Part shown: piece after piece, positions 35,851 through 48,700 of the stretch | Layout of the letters: the number at the start of each line of letters is the position of its first letter | Numbering within the stretch: position 1 is the first letter of the stretch | NCBI RefSeq assembly: GCF_963583255.1 | Contig: NC_084805.1 | Coordinates: forward strand, 3,117,060-3,181,059 | Reading direction: 5' to 3' | Length of the DNA stretch: 64,000 nucleotides | From: Pyrus communis | Taxonomy: Eukaryota; Streptophyta; Magnoliopsida; Rosales; Rosaceae | The notes under the pieces: model-generated | Databases searched by the model: none | What the model was told of the DNA's origin: nothing | What the model saw: the letters and a program-made list of their open reading frames with translations, nothing else | Translations under genes and position numbers: made by a program

Positions 35851-37820
35851 TGATGTGAAATATTCTAACACTCAAATTAAAACCCTATGATTGTAGTATA
35901 TGAAAGTAGGGATCGTTTTAGGCCGGAGATTAAAAGGGATGCTAATCTACTCTAAACTAACTTGAAAACACAAAACTACACTTAAAAACACTTAACTAGA
36001 CTTATAAGACTCAAAACAAACTAAAAAGACTCAAAACAGCACAAAACAATAAAAAAGACTCAAACTAGACTCTAACAAGTGTTTTGGACGAAAATAAACC
36101 TTAACTTGACTCAAAAGACTCAAGGAAAACAAGTTTTGACTCAAATATGAAGACTAAGTGAAATGGGGATTGTTTTTGACGAATTTTAAACTTAAAACAA
36201 AAACTTTATGGAAAACACTTTTGAAAAACGAATTTAAGTAAAATAAATGGGTGAAAGGCTAGTTAGAGGGTCCTTCTCCACACATGATATATCCATACAA
36301 ACCAATGTCCAGTTATTATTCCTTTAGACTATGAATGACAATGCCCCAAATTAGTTGCATCGCACAACTAACCCTCAAGTTTTCCTTATTTCATTGAATT
36401 AGATGGAATACGCATCTAAACCAAATTATCTTTTTCAAGTTCTTTATATGAGATGCATAACAAAGATACATATCAAAAGTCATTAAGTTTTGTGAAAACT
36501 ATAAGAATTGACAAGGTATTCATCACTATGAAACGCATGAGACTCATACTAAGGATTTACTTAACGCGATTGTGACTAGCAACCGCCACTACTCGTGAAT
36601 ATAAGTGAATAACTGTTACATGAAACCCCCTTATACTCTAGCATCAAATTCATGCATGCAAATTAAGTGTTAACCCCCAACCTACATACATAAACCAGTT
36701 TTAATAACTTAGATAAGCAAATCACATTCATGCCTTAAGAAATAATAACTGGACGTAATCAATTCATATAAAACATATAATCATGGCTTCGAATTCACCT
36801 CTAACTAAAAAGAAATTAGTTCCTCATGTTCGTAAAACGAAGATAATTAAATTTAAACATTGAACTAAGACTAAGGATAGAATACACCTAGAAACGCTCC
36901 ACACTCCAATGGCAGATTTCGAACCCTCCTTGGATGGCAGATTGCACAAGTCTTCTTCTCATTCCTTCCTTGCTTGCAGCACTAGGGTGGTGTAGGGTGA
37001 ATTGTGGTGTTTGATGGCTGAAAGTATGAATGAATGAATGAGTGAATGGATGATTTAAAGGGTGCAGCATAAGGCTGTATATATGGGCTAATTATGCACA
37101 CTTAGTGAAGGACAAGGATTGCACAATCCCATGGAAAAAGGGTTAAGTCTTTGTAGAAACCAAAGGGGAATGGGATAGGTAATTTTCGCCAGAAATTAAG
37201 GGCTTCTGGAAACTAGGTATTTTTGGCAGAATTTAGACTTCTAGAAGGGATAAAGGGCAGATTTCTGGACCTAAATGGATAAGGACTCATGGCATAGGTG
37301 TAGGAGGGATTACAACTCCTAAACCTCCAAGGAATGGCCTATATGCGGCATACAAAGGGTTTATACTTCTAGAATATGAGTTTAAGTGTTTAAATGCATA
37401 ACTAATCCCTCCTAAATAGCTATATATAAGGCACAACCTGATTTGGATAGGATAAGATAGGATAATGTTAGAGTTAGGAAAGGATAAGGTTGGTTAGGAT
37501 AGGATAAGATAAGGTTGGATAAGGTTCCTTATTTCTTGCTATTTCCTTATCTTCTTTGCATTTGGACTCCTTTCTCCAGATTTTTAGCCTTTCCTAGCCC
37601 TTCTTGACTTCAATTTCGTCCATCCTCTTTGCTCCATAGTTAAGCTATCCAATCCATGCCCAAAACTGCTCCATTTAGCTTCAAAATGCCCTTTCTTTCT
37701 CCTTTTGCCATTAGGACCTAAAAACATACGAAAATAGCTTAAAAGACTAAAATAAATAGTAATTAACTCACTAAATGCAAGGAAACAACATAACTAAGTA
37801 GCATAAATATGTTCCTATCA
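35851..37820 (-). repeat. 5' LTR of the TR-GAG element (1970 bp)
   Basis: Runs TG...CA on minus. A TATATA box lies at about 37077-37084 (minus), matching the one in the 3' LTR and preceding the likely transcript start. The 60-codon frame at 36888-37070 is LTR sequence, not a gene. The bases beyond 37820 (CTGAG) should be one half of the target duplication, whose partner was deleted. Confidence 0.9.
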
Positions 37821-38117
37821 CTGAGCTAAATGGTTAAGCAGAGTTTACCCGACGAAAGACTTTGTTGCATAACATACACAATGCAATCAACCAACTTTGT
37901 TTTCTACTCGTTTTGTAACGTGTCAGTGTGGTACTTTACAAGACGAACTAAAATTTTTAGGTGACGAAATTCTTTGTTGTGAAATTTGAACTTGGCCGAT
38001 GAATGGTCAATTTGTCCCCTAAGGCTCACTGAATTGCGCGCTAAAAGTTTTCCTTTGCGCCAAACTCTTGCCTTACAGATTTCTACTTACCCTACAACAC
38101 TAGTCAATCGTATAAAG

Positions 38118-40776
38118 TGTCATGCCCCGATCCCGACATACATCCCTAATCGACACGCGAAGGTGAACAGTTGGGGGATGCCAGGAAATACATATTGAAA
38201 TACTAAACTAAAAATAACAATAATCACATCTTTTTAAGGAAAGTATAGGGGTAACCTAACACTCCAAGCTCTCAGAACTCTGTCTGCTACCCCAAAGCTC
38301 CTTGTATATAATAATACATACACAATCATCCCTACACCATTGGAATGGTGCATCGGGCAACCAACAACCCGGATAAGCCGCGAAGCTAGTGTGAGTGACC
38401 ATAATTCAACGTATGTCATATCCAACCATCGATTCGGTTTATCAACGTCAAATATAACATCATATTTTATGAAATCATAATCAAGTCATTGAAAATCCTG
38501 AAGGAATCACCCATACATCCAACGCTCGTCTGAAACAAGTCACAAAAGCTCACAACCATAAACTCATACAACATAATGAAAAGTAGGGCTAGAGAGACAC
38601 AGTTCGGTCGAAGCCTACATGTCTAAAGCTATCTCAATCCAAACTCAATCCGAAGAATCAACAAAGCAATTAATCGGGTTCCGGAGCTCTCAACGAAACC
38701 AAAACACCAAGCGGGATTCCAAACCACTCAATGGAATCCAACCAAGATACGATTCCAGACCACTCAATGGAATCGTGGAGTAGAAGGGATTCCGGACCTC
38801 TCAACGGAATCTGAGTGGATACGATTCTGGACCTCTCAATAGAATCGTGGAGTACAATGCATATCGAACCACTCAATGATATCCAAGCTGGATACGATTT
38901 TGGGCCACTCAACAGAATCGCGAATCACGAGGGATTCCAGACCTCTCAACGGAATCTAAACGGAGCAGGGAACCGAACCACTAAACGGAACCCCAGCAGA
39001 AACCCAGTTTCGAATCACTCAACGGAACCGAGCGGAAGGCCAGCAACCATAATGTACAACGGCTCAAAGAAACGAAACAAGGCACAAGTTACTCGATTTA
39101 CAAAAGCTTAACAAAGTGAAACAAGGCACAAATACTAAATTTAGAACGAATTAACGAAGCAGGAAATGAAATAATATCGAAGCAACAAATCCCCATCACA
39201 ATGGGTTAACGGTCCACTACTAGCTCTCACATTTCATCACAACATGCCAATCATACAAATCAAACCAAATTTCAAATATATACGTCAAATCTCATTTCAT
39301 AAACATAAATCAATGGCTAAGTATTAAAAATCACAATTCAATAGAAAACATATTTATAAAACCAAGTCATATCCACACAGGATAACAATATGAAAATAGG
39401 GTAATCACCAATATCACATATATTAAAGTCACTCACCTGGAGTCCACACTAACGCACCCTAGCACAAGAATCGAGACGTCATGCAATATTGTCGCCTAAA
39501 ACAAAGTACAAGTCCACATTTAGATTTCCTTTGATAATTCACATACTCAAAAACTCCCATATGTCTCCCACAAGTCTCCCACAACAACATTTAATGAGAA
39601 TCAACCGTCATTCAAAGTTAGGGTCCATGATCCTACGTCACTTGCTCTGTAAGATCCAACCATTAGATTTTCAATTCGTAAGTTCCTAAGGTCCTTAAAT
39701 TATGTACTATAATGTATCAAAGTTTGGTGACGATTCAACGGTCGGATCATCGATTGCTATAATGTTCAAGTGGCGGACCTTAACGAAATTTCACCGGATT
39801 ATGCAGATTTTGCAGATTTTCTGGGCAATCTTTAGAACTTCATATCTCACTCGTTTCTCACCCAAATTCGACCCATAATATATCAAAACAAAGCTAGAGA
39901 AATGTAGAATGAGATTACACCTGAGCAAATTTTAAACGTCCATAACGTTGTCAATACTCAACCAAATTGAGTGATTCAAAAACGAAAATCTAGCTTAGAA
40001 TGACACGAACAGATTGGTACCTTTCCCGATGGATAAATCATAGTGGTTTGGCCGGAAAATGGTCTGGAAGGTCACGGGTTCGCCGGAAACTGGGCAAACT
40101 TCAAATTGTTATAACTTTCTCATTTTTCAACCAAATCACACGATCCAAAATGAAAATTTATTTAATCGACGAGAGGAATCGATTTATATCTGTTTTGAGT
40201 TCAAAAGATGGCTGAAAATTGTCTGAATAAGTCTCGGCCCAAAACCTTGTTCTTCGAACTCTAGGTTAGGATTTGTTTTCAATGAATCAAAACTCAAAAC
40301 TGGGTTTATGGTGGTGAGGACATGCAAATAATGGTGGTTTTCGTGTTCAACAAGCCAAAATTTTGGTGGTGGTGGTGGTTTGTTTCACGGGAAGAAAGGG
40401 AGAGCCAAGAGGAGAGAGAGAAGTCTACGGAGAACGAGAGAACGGAAGAGAAAATGGAGGAGAGACAGAGTTCCAGAATTTTTTTGGGTGCCCACGTGGC
40501 ATTCATCTAGACAAAAAAAATCACATGTCCAATTAATTATCAATTTACCAAAGTATCATCGACGTTCAAAACCTTACAAAATCTTCGTTATAATTCTGAA
40601 TCACATGCTGTTTGCATCGACGCGTTTCTATCGACGAGTACTATCCAAATATATATAAATAAGTAGAAAAATACGTAGGGATCAAATACGCCGTAAATAT
40701 AAAAGCGTCGAAACTAAGAATAGGAAATACGTAATACGTACTTTTAAACAGTGAAATCCGGGAACGGGATTTCACA
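38118..40776 (+). mobile_element. Solo LTR, 2.66 kb, inside the CACTA element
   Basis: Runs TGTCATGCCCCGATCCCGAC...GGAACGGGATTTCACA, TG to CA, with near-perfect 5-bp flanks TAAAG (38113-38117) and TAAAA (40777-40781). It has no internal domain or partner LTR. Its ends and its inner phrases (GGCCGGAAA, GCCGGAAACTGGG) are shared with the solo LTR at 42191-44336, so they belong to one superfamily. Frames across it (38815-39111, 39489-39689, 40380-40658) have no recognisable domain. Confidence 0.8.
38675..39035 (+). repeat. Tandem array of short dyad units inside the solo LTR
   Basis: At least eight units of about 35-40 bp follow the pattern GATTCC-x2-ACC-x-CTCAA-x-GGAATC (e.g. 38716, 38751, 38789, 38822, 38895, 38932). 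The two ends of each unit are inverted (GATTCC/GGAATC), so each could fold. Units in the right part drift to GGAACC versions. Confidence 0.8.
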
Positions 40777-40916
40777 TAAAACCTTTGAGTAATCCGCAAA
40801 ATGTTGACAAAACTCGCCCTACGATTGCATCCTTTTGCCGTGTAAAAATATGTTAGCCACTGAATTAGTTTTTGTCTGGCAAATTTCGTAGGGTAACCCA
40901 AATCTTGTGGTAGTGT
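40777..40916 (-). repeat. CACTA terminal segment
   Basis: On minus it starts CACTACCACAAGATTTGGGT then ACCCTACGAAATTTGCC. The same order (CACTACC...A/T...CCCTAC) occurs at the terminus ending at 56205. Confidence 0.75.
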
Positions 40917-41266
40917 AATGATAAGACTAATCCCCAGTGGAGCTCAAAAAAACTAAAGGCATTTTAACCTACTCCTGACCACAATCAAACAACACATGTC
41001 CTTCCAAAGCTTTAAACCAGAGAATTGCCTGCGTTTTTGTCTACTTCTTGTCTCAAACCCAATAGTGAACAAATCCTAACTTTTCCCTGTTTACCAGCAC
41101 ATACATACTCAGAACAAACGTGGGTGTCTCATAATCGGCGATCTAATACTAATTCAAAAATCTCATTCCCTTTCCTCACTTTCATATATATTAGATTGCT
41201 ATTAGCATAACACTGCTATACTTTCCTAGTGTATTGTTATTAGAGCGGGCCCGAAAAGCCATAATT

Positions 41267-41797
41267 TGATGAGATATTTTTGTTTGTACCATACTTGACC
41301 AATCCCGAAACTACTAAGTACCGGTCAACAGCATACCGTCAAGGATCTACAAGACTTTTCCTCCAACCAGGAGGCCAATCACAACACGACACATGTCGGT
41401 ATCAGAGGCCAATCATAGCGCAACACGTGTTGATATCAGAGGCCAATCACAACACGACACGTGTCAATGTCAGAACAAAGCTAGAAACTCTCTTATATAA
41501 AAGGGGATCATTCTCCCACAATAATCCCTAATGTCATTTGTACTAAACTATTCACTAGAACTCACTAAAAGAGAGCTTGAACTTATGTATTTGTGTAAAC
41601 CCTTCACAACTAATGAGAACTCCTCTACTCCGTGGACGTAGCCAATCTGGGTGAACCACGTACATCTTGTGTTATTTGCTTTCCTATCTCTATTCATTTA
41701 CATACTTATCCACACTAATGACCAGAGCAATCTAACGAAGGTCACAAACTTGACACTTTCTGTGTACCAAAGTCCTCGCCGATTTTGTGCATCAACA
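41267..41797 (+). mobile_element. LTR (solo), Ty3/gypsy-like
   Basis: Runs TGATGAGATATTTTTG...TGTGCATCAACA. A TATATAAAAG box lies at about 41495, and the downstream CGTGGACGTAGCC...GGGTGAACCACGTA phrase is one I associate with plant gypsy LTR R/U5 regions. Three 34-bp direct units (41371, 41405, 41439) begin GAGGCCAATCA. No clear target duplication was found. Confidence 0.6.
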
Positions 41798-42190
41798 ATT
41801 TTAAGAATAATTCTTTTTTATTTATTTATTATTATTAAGGGGAAGTGGAAGGTTCTAAACTACTACATGCATTAGGAAAGTGTAGTGTTCTACATTTCTT
41901 TTACAATAATTTAGAGGGGAGGGGTTTCGAACCCGAGACACATAGATAGAAACCCAACACCTTATCTACTAGTATATTAAACCACATGCATCTATTTAAC
42001 TGCCTACTATTGACTTCCGTACCACCCATAAAAGAATACTTCTCTTATTAAACTTACATTTAGTTTAACTATAAGACAAATATTATAATTTTGTAGTTGC
42101 CTTATTAAAAGTTATATGCTCAATTAGTAAGTCTAAAGAATATGAAATGAAGATCTTGTAATCTAAATAAGTTAGATTAATGAGATCTTC
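41798..42190. other. Short spacer without recognisable gene
   Basis: AT-rich; contains a tRNA-like box-B phrase GGTTTCGAACCC at about 41925 but no tRNA or SINE structure that I can confirm. Confidence 0.35.
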
Positions 42191-44336
42191 TGACACGCCC
42201 CGACCCCGATATTCCCCGAATACCAAGATAGGCACGTGCTGGCCGACACCCGAGGGTGACAAAAGCCATTTATTAAGTGCAAATGTTGAAAACAAGGGAT
42301 AAATAAGGCTTATAAATATAAAAGAATAATGAATATGCAAATAAGGACCGTGTTCAGAGCACACCTCTAATCTAGAACACTAGAAGAAAATAATATAAAA
42401 TTGAATGAAACAAAGGAGTGGGTCCTACACCGAGAGGACTCGAAGATGCCGATGCGGAAGTGCCTGGACGTCAGGATTGTATGCCTCGATTCTAAGTCCT
42501 GAAGGGGGCGCAAAACAAACATGAGTGGACCAAGTTGATATATATATATATAATAAAACAGTTATCAACATACTAACCCCCATGTTTTATGAAAACACAC
42601 ATATAATGAGAAACATAGGTTTTCCGACACCTAGCATGTCGTGCAATATCTCAAATCATAATTCGCATAAATAATAAACACTAGTGAATGTCCGATATAA
42701 CTCTTCAGGCTCCATGCCAGTTCCCCGTCTCTGAGCAGACAGTCAGAGGAAAACACACTCCAGGCCCTATGCAAACACCAAACCGTTGCCCGGGACGGAC
42801 CGGATCTATCCCTACGTCCCGTAGCGGAAAGGACCACTAGGTAAGTACAAAACCAGTGAACATACATATATTGAAAATCAACTTCATAGTATAAAATCAT
42901 CCATCATCTATACTATAAAGAGGTGTTCTAAACATGTTCTAAATATCATATCGTCATCCATCAGATATTCTATAAGAACATGGGTTATAGGAAAAATAGT
43001 ATAATTCAAACTAGCCTCAGTAAGCATGTTATCTCATAAAACGTTTCATAAAACATAATCATCAAATCATGCTTTTCATGTATGCATTTATATTATCAAA
43101 ACATGCATTTTTAGAAGGGGTCCACTCACAGTACTTTGCCGTCGAAAAGCCACGCCATCTAGCGAAAAAGGAAACGCTACAGATAATCGCCCCTAAGCAC
43201 ATAAATGGTACATTTAGTCAAACTCTACTCAAACGATTGAATTTGGGAAAACGGACATCGGAAACGGGTTCAGGACGTCGAAATTAACCTAGGAGGGGTC
43301 CCGCACGAAAACCCAAAAAGTAACGGTCAAAGTCAACGCTGACCGTTGACTCGTCAAAGTTAAAAGTCAACGCTGACCGTTGACCCAGTCAACGGGTGAA
43401 AGTCAACGGGTCAACTGGTCAGGGTCACGGGTTTGGGCTTTAGGGTTTTTGGGTTAGGGTAATTGGGTTAGGTTTTAGGTGGGTTGGGTTTGGGTTAGAA
43501 GGAAAATGGGTTTGGGTTTGAAACCTCACGGCCCAATGGCCTAATTAAAAGGGTAATGGGTTTGGGCTTGGCAGGAAAGGCCCAAAGGCCTTGGGTGTTC
43601 GCCGGATTCTAAGGAGGGAGAAGGCCGGTTTTCGACCGGAGAATTCCCAAGCTCCGATGAAGCTCAAAACTCAACCAAAACATGTCATTCAATATACCAA
43701 ATTGAAGCCCCGAAGGTAAGGAATCGAAATATACCCTTGGTTTCCGTCATTGTGGCTGGAGTTGGCCGGAAAACAGCCTGGAAGCCACGGGTGTCCGCCG
43801 GAAACTGGGTAAAGATTCAAATGAGTATAACTTCTTCAATACTCAATGAAATTAGGTGAACAAAAAGAAAAGTTGTAGGACTCAGCGAGACGAAGAGATT
43901 GATACCTCGCACGTCGACCAACTCGTCGTGGTTTGGCCGGAAATTGCCTCGAAAGGGGCGGTGCTCGCCGGAAAACTGGGAAATGTCTCCGAGGTGGTTT
44001 CTTCATGGTTTGACATCCAAAACACAACCACGGGGTTAGAAAAGAGTTATAGGTGTGGGCATGGGTGTGTGTGTGTGTTCTTGTCGGAGGAAGGAGCACC
44101 GAGAGGGGGGGAAAGGAGAGAGCACGGAGAAAGAAAGAGAGAAGAGAGGAGAAACTTTTCAGAGAAAAAAAAAAAGAAAAGGGAAAGGGAACCGGGGGAC
44201 AAAACAGGGGGTGAGCCCCTTGGGCTCACCAATTAAGGTTCAAAAACAATTTTAAAAAGGAAGGTATCCCCCAAACTTAGTGAAAATACAAAATAATACC
44301 TATTTTCTTCCGTAAATCCCGGGACGGGTTGTTACA
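42191..44336 (+). mobile_element. Solo LTR, 2.15 kb, with 5-bp target duplication
   Basis: Runs TGACACGCCCCGACCCCGAT...ATCCCGGGACGGGTTGTTACA with a perfect TCTTC duplication (42186-42190, 44337-44341). The outer about 20 bp of the two ends are also imperfect inverted matches. There is no internal domain. Inside are a cluster of TTGAC cores (43320-43415) and G-rich telobox-like text (43430-43500). The 126-codon frame at 43856-44236 has no known domain. Confidence 0.85.
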
Positions 44337-44629
44337 TCTTCTCTTTCTCCTGCATATCATAAATGTCCCTTATTATATGATTGTCAATTAAGCATTAAAA
44401 ATCAATAAAGATTAGTACATATCTACCGTGTACACTCAATTTGCAGAATCATTGGTGTTAAGTCATTGGTGTGGACACACTAAGAGAGTTATATATGTGC
44501 TAAATAGTGAGTGAGTTCATTGAACACGATCGAACGAGAACCATTATACGAAAGTTTAATTTACTTTAGTGTCGAGTATGAACTATAGGGGTACTAAGCC
44601 AATGAGTCATACAACTCTAGGAGAGAGTA

Positions 44630-45060
44630 ATTGAGTATGGACTAAGGCAAGAGACATCGTCGGCGTTCATGTCAGGGCGCTCAACCATGGAGACAATCCA
44701 TCTCTTACGAAGATCGATGGAAAAATATAAAGGTATGAAAAAGGATTTACGCATGTTCTTTATTGATTTAAGCTATAAAGGATATGTATGATGAAGCAAG
44801 GATTGTAGTAAGAACTCATGAAGGACAAACCGAAACTTTTCCCGTAACTGTAGGGTTACATCAGGGCTCATATTTAAGTCCTTATCTTTTACATTGATAA
44901 TGGATGAGTTAACGGGACATATCCAAAATGATATTCCTTGGTGTATGCTTTTCGCGGACGATATAGTGTTGATAATAGAACTCATGACGGAGTAAATGCA
45001 AAGCTTAACTTTTGGTGGGAAGTGTTGAAATCTAAAGGTCTTGCCTTAGTAGGCTTTGGC
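44630..45060 (+). pseudogene. LINE (L1-like) reverse transcriptase fragment
   Basis: Split over frames with many stops, it encodes the middle of an L1-type RT: a segment like ALNHGDNPSL, RTHEGQTETFPVTVGLHQGS, LMDELTGHIQNDIPWCMLFA with the catalytic FADDI motif, and GVNAKLNFWWEVLKSKG. The 5' ORF1/endonuclease and the 3' end are missing. It ends about 100 bp before duplicated block B begins. Confidence 0.85.
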
Positions 45061-45743
45061 CTTTAATCAAAGGTGTTGATTGTTTTGTAGGTATATTTTC
45101 ATCAAGACGAAGGCGGCAGAAATTTGCTACCACATTCTACCTTTTACATCACCCTTTAAAGATCATCTATGAAACAATTAAACTAGATCTGAAGCTATTA
45201 GTCATCTATTGGTTATTCAATAAATAGACAAGCCATGTTTCTCACTCAGACATTGAGATTTTGATAGTGTTAGCTGAACAGTTAAATCAAACGATTTTCT
45301 GATTCAGTTGATTCTTTGTAGAATTGATCTTTAAATGTGGTCTAGAAAGTAGGCTGATTTGATCAGCATGCAACATTGCAAGATGAAGATGAAAGAAGAA
45401 AAGATAGAACAAAAAGGTTTAAATGAGATGGTTGCTAGCATATTGGGCTAGTACTGCATAAGAATGAGAGCCATGAGTTTCAAAAAAAAAGAAAAAAGAA
45501 TGAGAGCCATGTAGCTCTTTAAGATGTCACTTTTACTTTTGAAACGAGCTTTTTGCGTGGAAAGATTGATCATAATTCATAAATCAGGCTTAAGCAGTTA
45601 AACTACCTTAATGATTTCAGGATGAAGACAAACATATATAATCACTCAAAGGCAAGTACTTGAATCTTACAATTATTCCCACAAATCATAATTAGTACAA
45701 AATTCTAAATGGAGATCGATAATAGAAAAGAGAGTCCAAATAT

Positions 45744-48700
45744 CTAAGACTTGGAACAAGGAGGCATATAAGCTGGCGGTGGGCGAATGCTGGTTTCTGT
45801 GGTATTTCCATTCCTAACTATGAGCACAGTATCCATTCCCCAGCTGGTATGTCTTTCCAAGTGGCAATGCACAAACCATACTCCTGCAAAATCATAATCA
45901 ATTAGTTTCGTGGTTGCTCTTAATTAATCACCTTAATACCTCAAACATGTAACGCACGTTACTTTGGTAGCTATAAAACTAAGAGAATGATACTATCACA
46001 ATATGTATTACCAACCCAACCATATTATAAAATTTTGAGTATTTATTATAAGTATCAGACTATAAAATATGGTTCTCCAGTAGAGAGACCATGCATGTGA
46101 CGTTGTAACGGGTACACTCAAAATTATATAACTTACCAGGATTATCGGCTTTAAACCTAATGGTTGCCCATCCATTCTTTGGAACTCCAATGGTGTTAAC
46201 TTCTGGGGGATCAACCAAATTGTAGGTCTTGGGTGATGTTGTATTGTTAAAATTTCCGGAACCAGTTCCGACCAAATAGAAGCTGAAACCATGGAGATGC
46301 ATTGGATGGTTCTCGGGTGTGATGATGTTGGTTCCTTGGAAGATGATCTCAACTCCTTCACCATATTCGATCATCCTCACCCTCGTCCCAAAGTCCGAAT
46401 ATATTGTGTTGTTACCCACGTCTCCAGTGTAGTTGAAAGGATTAGGCGGATTGTCCGGGAAATTAGAACTGTAAACTCCACTGTTATTTCCCCTGTACAA
46501 ACGAAGGAAGGTCAAGTTTTTTAACGTTAATTGATAAATATGGAGTTATACTTTGCTGTTTCTCCATTTCTTATGAGACTAGTTACTTCCATCAATCTTG
46601 GATCAGAATATAATTAATTTAGACTCCATGGCAAGTAGGATTTCAAGACGCAGCCCATACTAGCAATAAAAATGGTAGCATTAGCAACTGTCATAATTGA
46701 AATGGCAAAAATAACCATCATAATAGAAATATTAAAATCACCAATAATTGTTTTATTGAAGAAAAATATTGTACGTACCAATAGTATGCTTGCAGTACAT
46801 AAACAGATGGAATCACGAAACTGATATTGTTTAAGCTTGCAGAAAGTGCATTATTATTCGGGCCTTCACATGAAGAATTAGCACAAATTCTTTCATTCAT
46901 TGCAATAGTTATAAAGATCCTGGAATGAATTTCCAGTGGGACATCAATAGGGTGCTCTTTGCTTGCCAAGGCCCTGATTTGCTTAGTGAAGTTATCAGCA
47001 GCAGTTGTATCGGCTTCCGCCGGAAGAGTTGGAAAGGGAGTGATTGATGGGATGCTGTAGTTGCCGTTATATTGAACAATTGCACTGGTGGTGCTGTTGT
47101 TATGTGTAACATTAGTTCCATCCATAAAAGGATGAGAAGCCATGTAATACTGGCTGGGAGGTTGGTTTGCGGTTACTAAAATGTCCATGGTTTGGCCTGG
47201 AGTTATCATGATGTAAGTGGTGTTTATAGGTTTTATGTATGAAGCATCTTGTGCTACGACTGTGAGGGTGTGGTTCGCGATGGCGAAAAACTGTTCTTCG
47301 TTCATCACGGCGTTGATTACCCGGAGAAGATAGGTCTTACCGTAATCAACCATCCATCGGTATGTTGTCTCTGCATGCAACACAAAATCCATTAATTAGT
47401 ACTTGTTTTACACAAATCACTACAAACCCTAACAGATGATTCTTGTGAAACTTTAGGTTGGTAGCAGAAACAATTTATGTTTAGAAGGAATCAAAACACT
47501 TAACACTATATCAGCTGTTTGGAGTTTAGAGACTATTCATGAGATGACGTATTCTTATATTTGAATAATGAACTTGGTGTAGAGAGTATATGGCTTAAAT
47601 TTACTTGCGAAGACCAAATAAAGCTAAACTTACTTTCCATGCAATGCATATATATATATATATAGAGGAAACATTTAAAAGGAAGGGATCTCCATTTTTT
47701 TTTTTTAAATGAGATTTAATTAGTCTTACCATTGGAACAACTATACAAATCTCCGGGTTGTCCGTTAATTGTGAAGGCATCTGAAATATTTGGTTCGCCA
47801 CCTGTTGCGAGAGCCTCTTCCATTATTTCCATCACATCCCCCTTAAACCATGATCCTGCCAAGTTAGATACTTAGTTTTAATGTATATACATGTGCAATT
47901 TAATATTTATAATTTACGTACTCTACAATAAATCCAATGGTACAACTGTACGATGAAATAATTTTGCACCACAAGGCCACAATAGTTGTTTATCTTTTGC
48001 AAATTGGAAGTTGGTTTTTTATTGTTTACGCACGAATAATGCTAAAAAAACTAAATTTTAATAAAAAATGATGTGGTTTTCTATAATTGGATTATTATTT
48101 AAGTATTGGCTAATATGCTTATTTTCTATTGATGACACATCATTTGGTTTACAAATTTGAATTAAATTTTTTTATCTACCTAGCATTACCCTTTACACAG
48201 TATGGAAACTTGCAAAAAGGGAAAGGGAATGCGTTCCAGAGTTTCAAAATACAACCCGTTTTTGTCTTTTTACTTCTCAATGCACATCACGCATAATAAG
48301 TTTATGCTAATATTGAAATACTGACAATTTTGATTCCGTATATGACACCACAAAAACACTAATAAAAGGCTTTTCTAGTTTTTGTTTTATGGAGATATTT
48401 TTCGTATATCCGGTAGATAGACAAATAATATGCTATTCTGCTTATAATATATTTTAAAGTTGAACATATACGAGAAAATTTAGGTTTACTATAAAATAAA
48501 TGATGATGATACTTATTACTCTATTTATCACCATTAGATAAGTTTAAATTTTAAGATATATGCAGCTAATAGACACAAATCTCATAATTAAACTCACTCA
48601 GTGATAATAAGTATAATGGTAAGCGTTATTATAATCTGAAAGTTATAAGCAAAAGTGTATTTATAACATAATTGACAATATTGATGATGTATAATACAAA

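Larger units (their letters stand above)
30573..37820 (-). mobile_element. TR-GAG-type LTR retrotransposon
   Basis: On the minus strand: 5' LTR 37820-35851 (TGATAGGAAC...TCACATCA), a perfect 18-nt tRNA-Asp primer site (35845-35828), a gag gene, a long non-coding 3' part, polypurine tract GTGTGGGGGAATT (31902-31890) and a 3' LTR from 31889 that matches the first 1.3 kb of the 5' LTR and stops at 30573. No protease, reverse transcriptase, RNase H or integrase is seen, so it depends on another element. LTRs are very similar, so insertion looks recent. Confidence 0.88.
28770..40916 (-). mobile_element. CACTA (En/Spm) element split by nested LTR elements
   Basis: The minus-strand 5' end at 40916 reads CACTACCACAAGATTTGGG, a typical CACTA terminus. 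The element continues as 40916-40777, 38117-37821 and 30572-28770, interrupted by a solo LTR (38118-40776) and a TR-GAG retrotransposon (30573-37820). The last part encodes TNP2-type transposase. The opposite terminus was not identified. A related terminus (CACTACCAAAAATTTGAGG on minus) lies at 56205. Confidence 0.78.

Noticed and set aside
43856..44236. 126-codon frame ending in a Lys/Arg/Glu-rich tail
   Set aside because: Inside a solo LTR; the charged tail comes from a purine-rich tract.
42191..44336. Reading the 2.1-kb unit as a TIR DNA transposon because its ends are imperfect inverted matches
   Set aside because: TG...CA ends with a perfect 5-bp duplication and a related 2.7-kb copy with the same pattern fit a solo LTR better.
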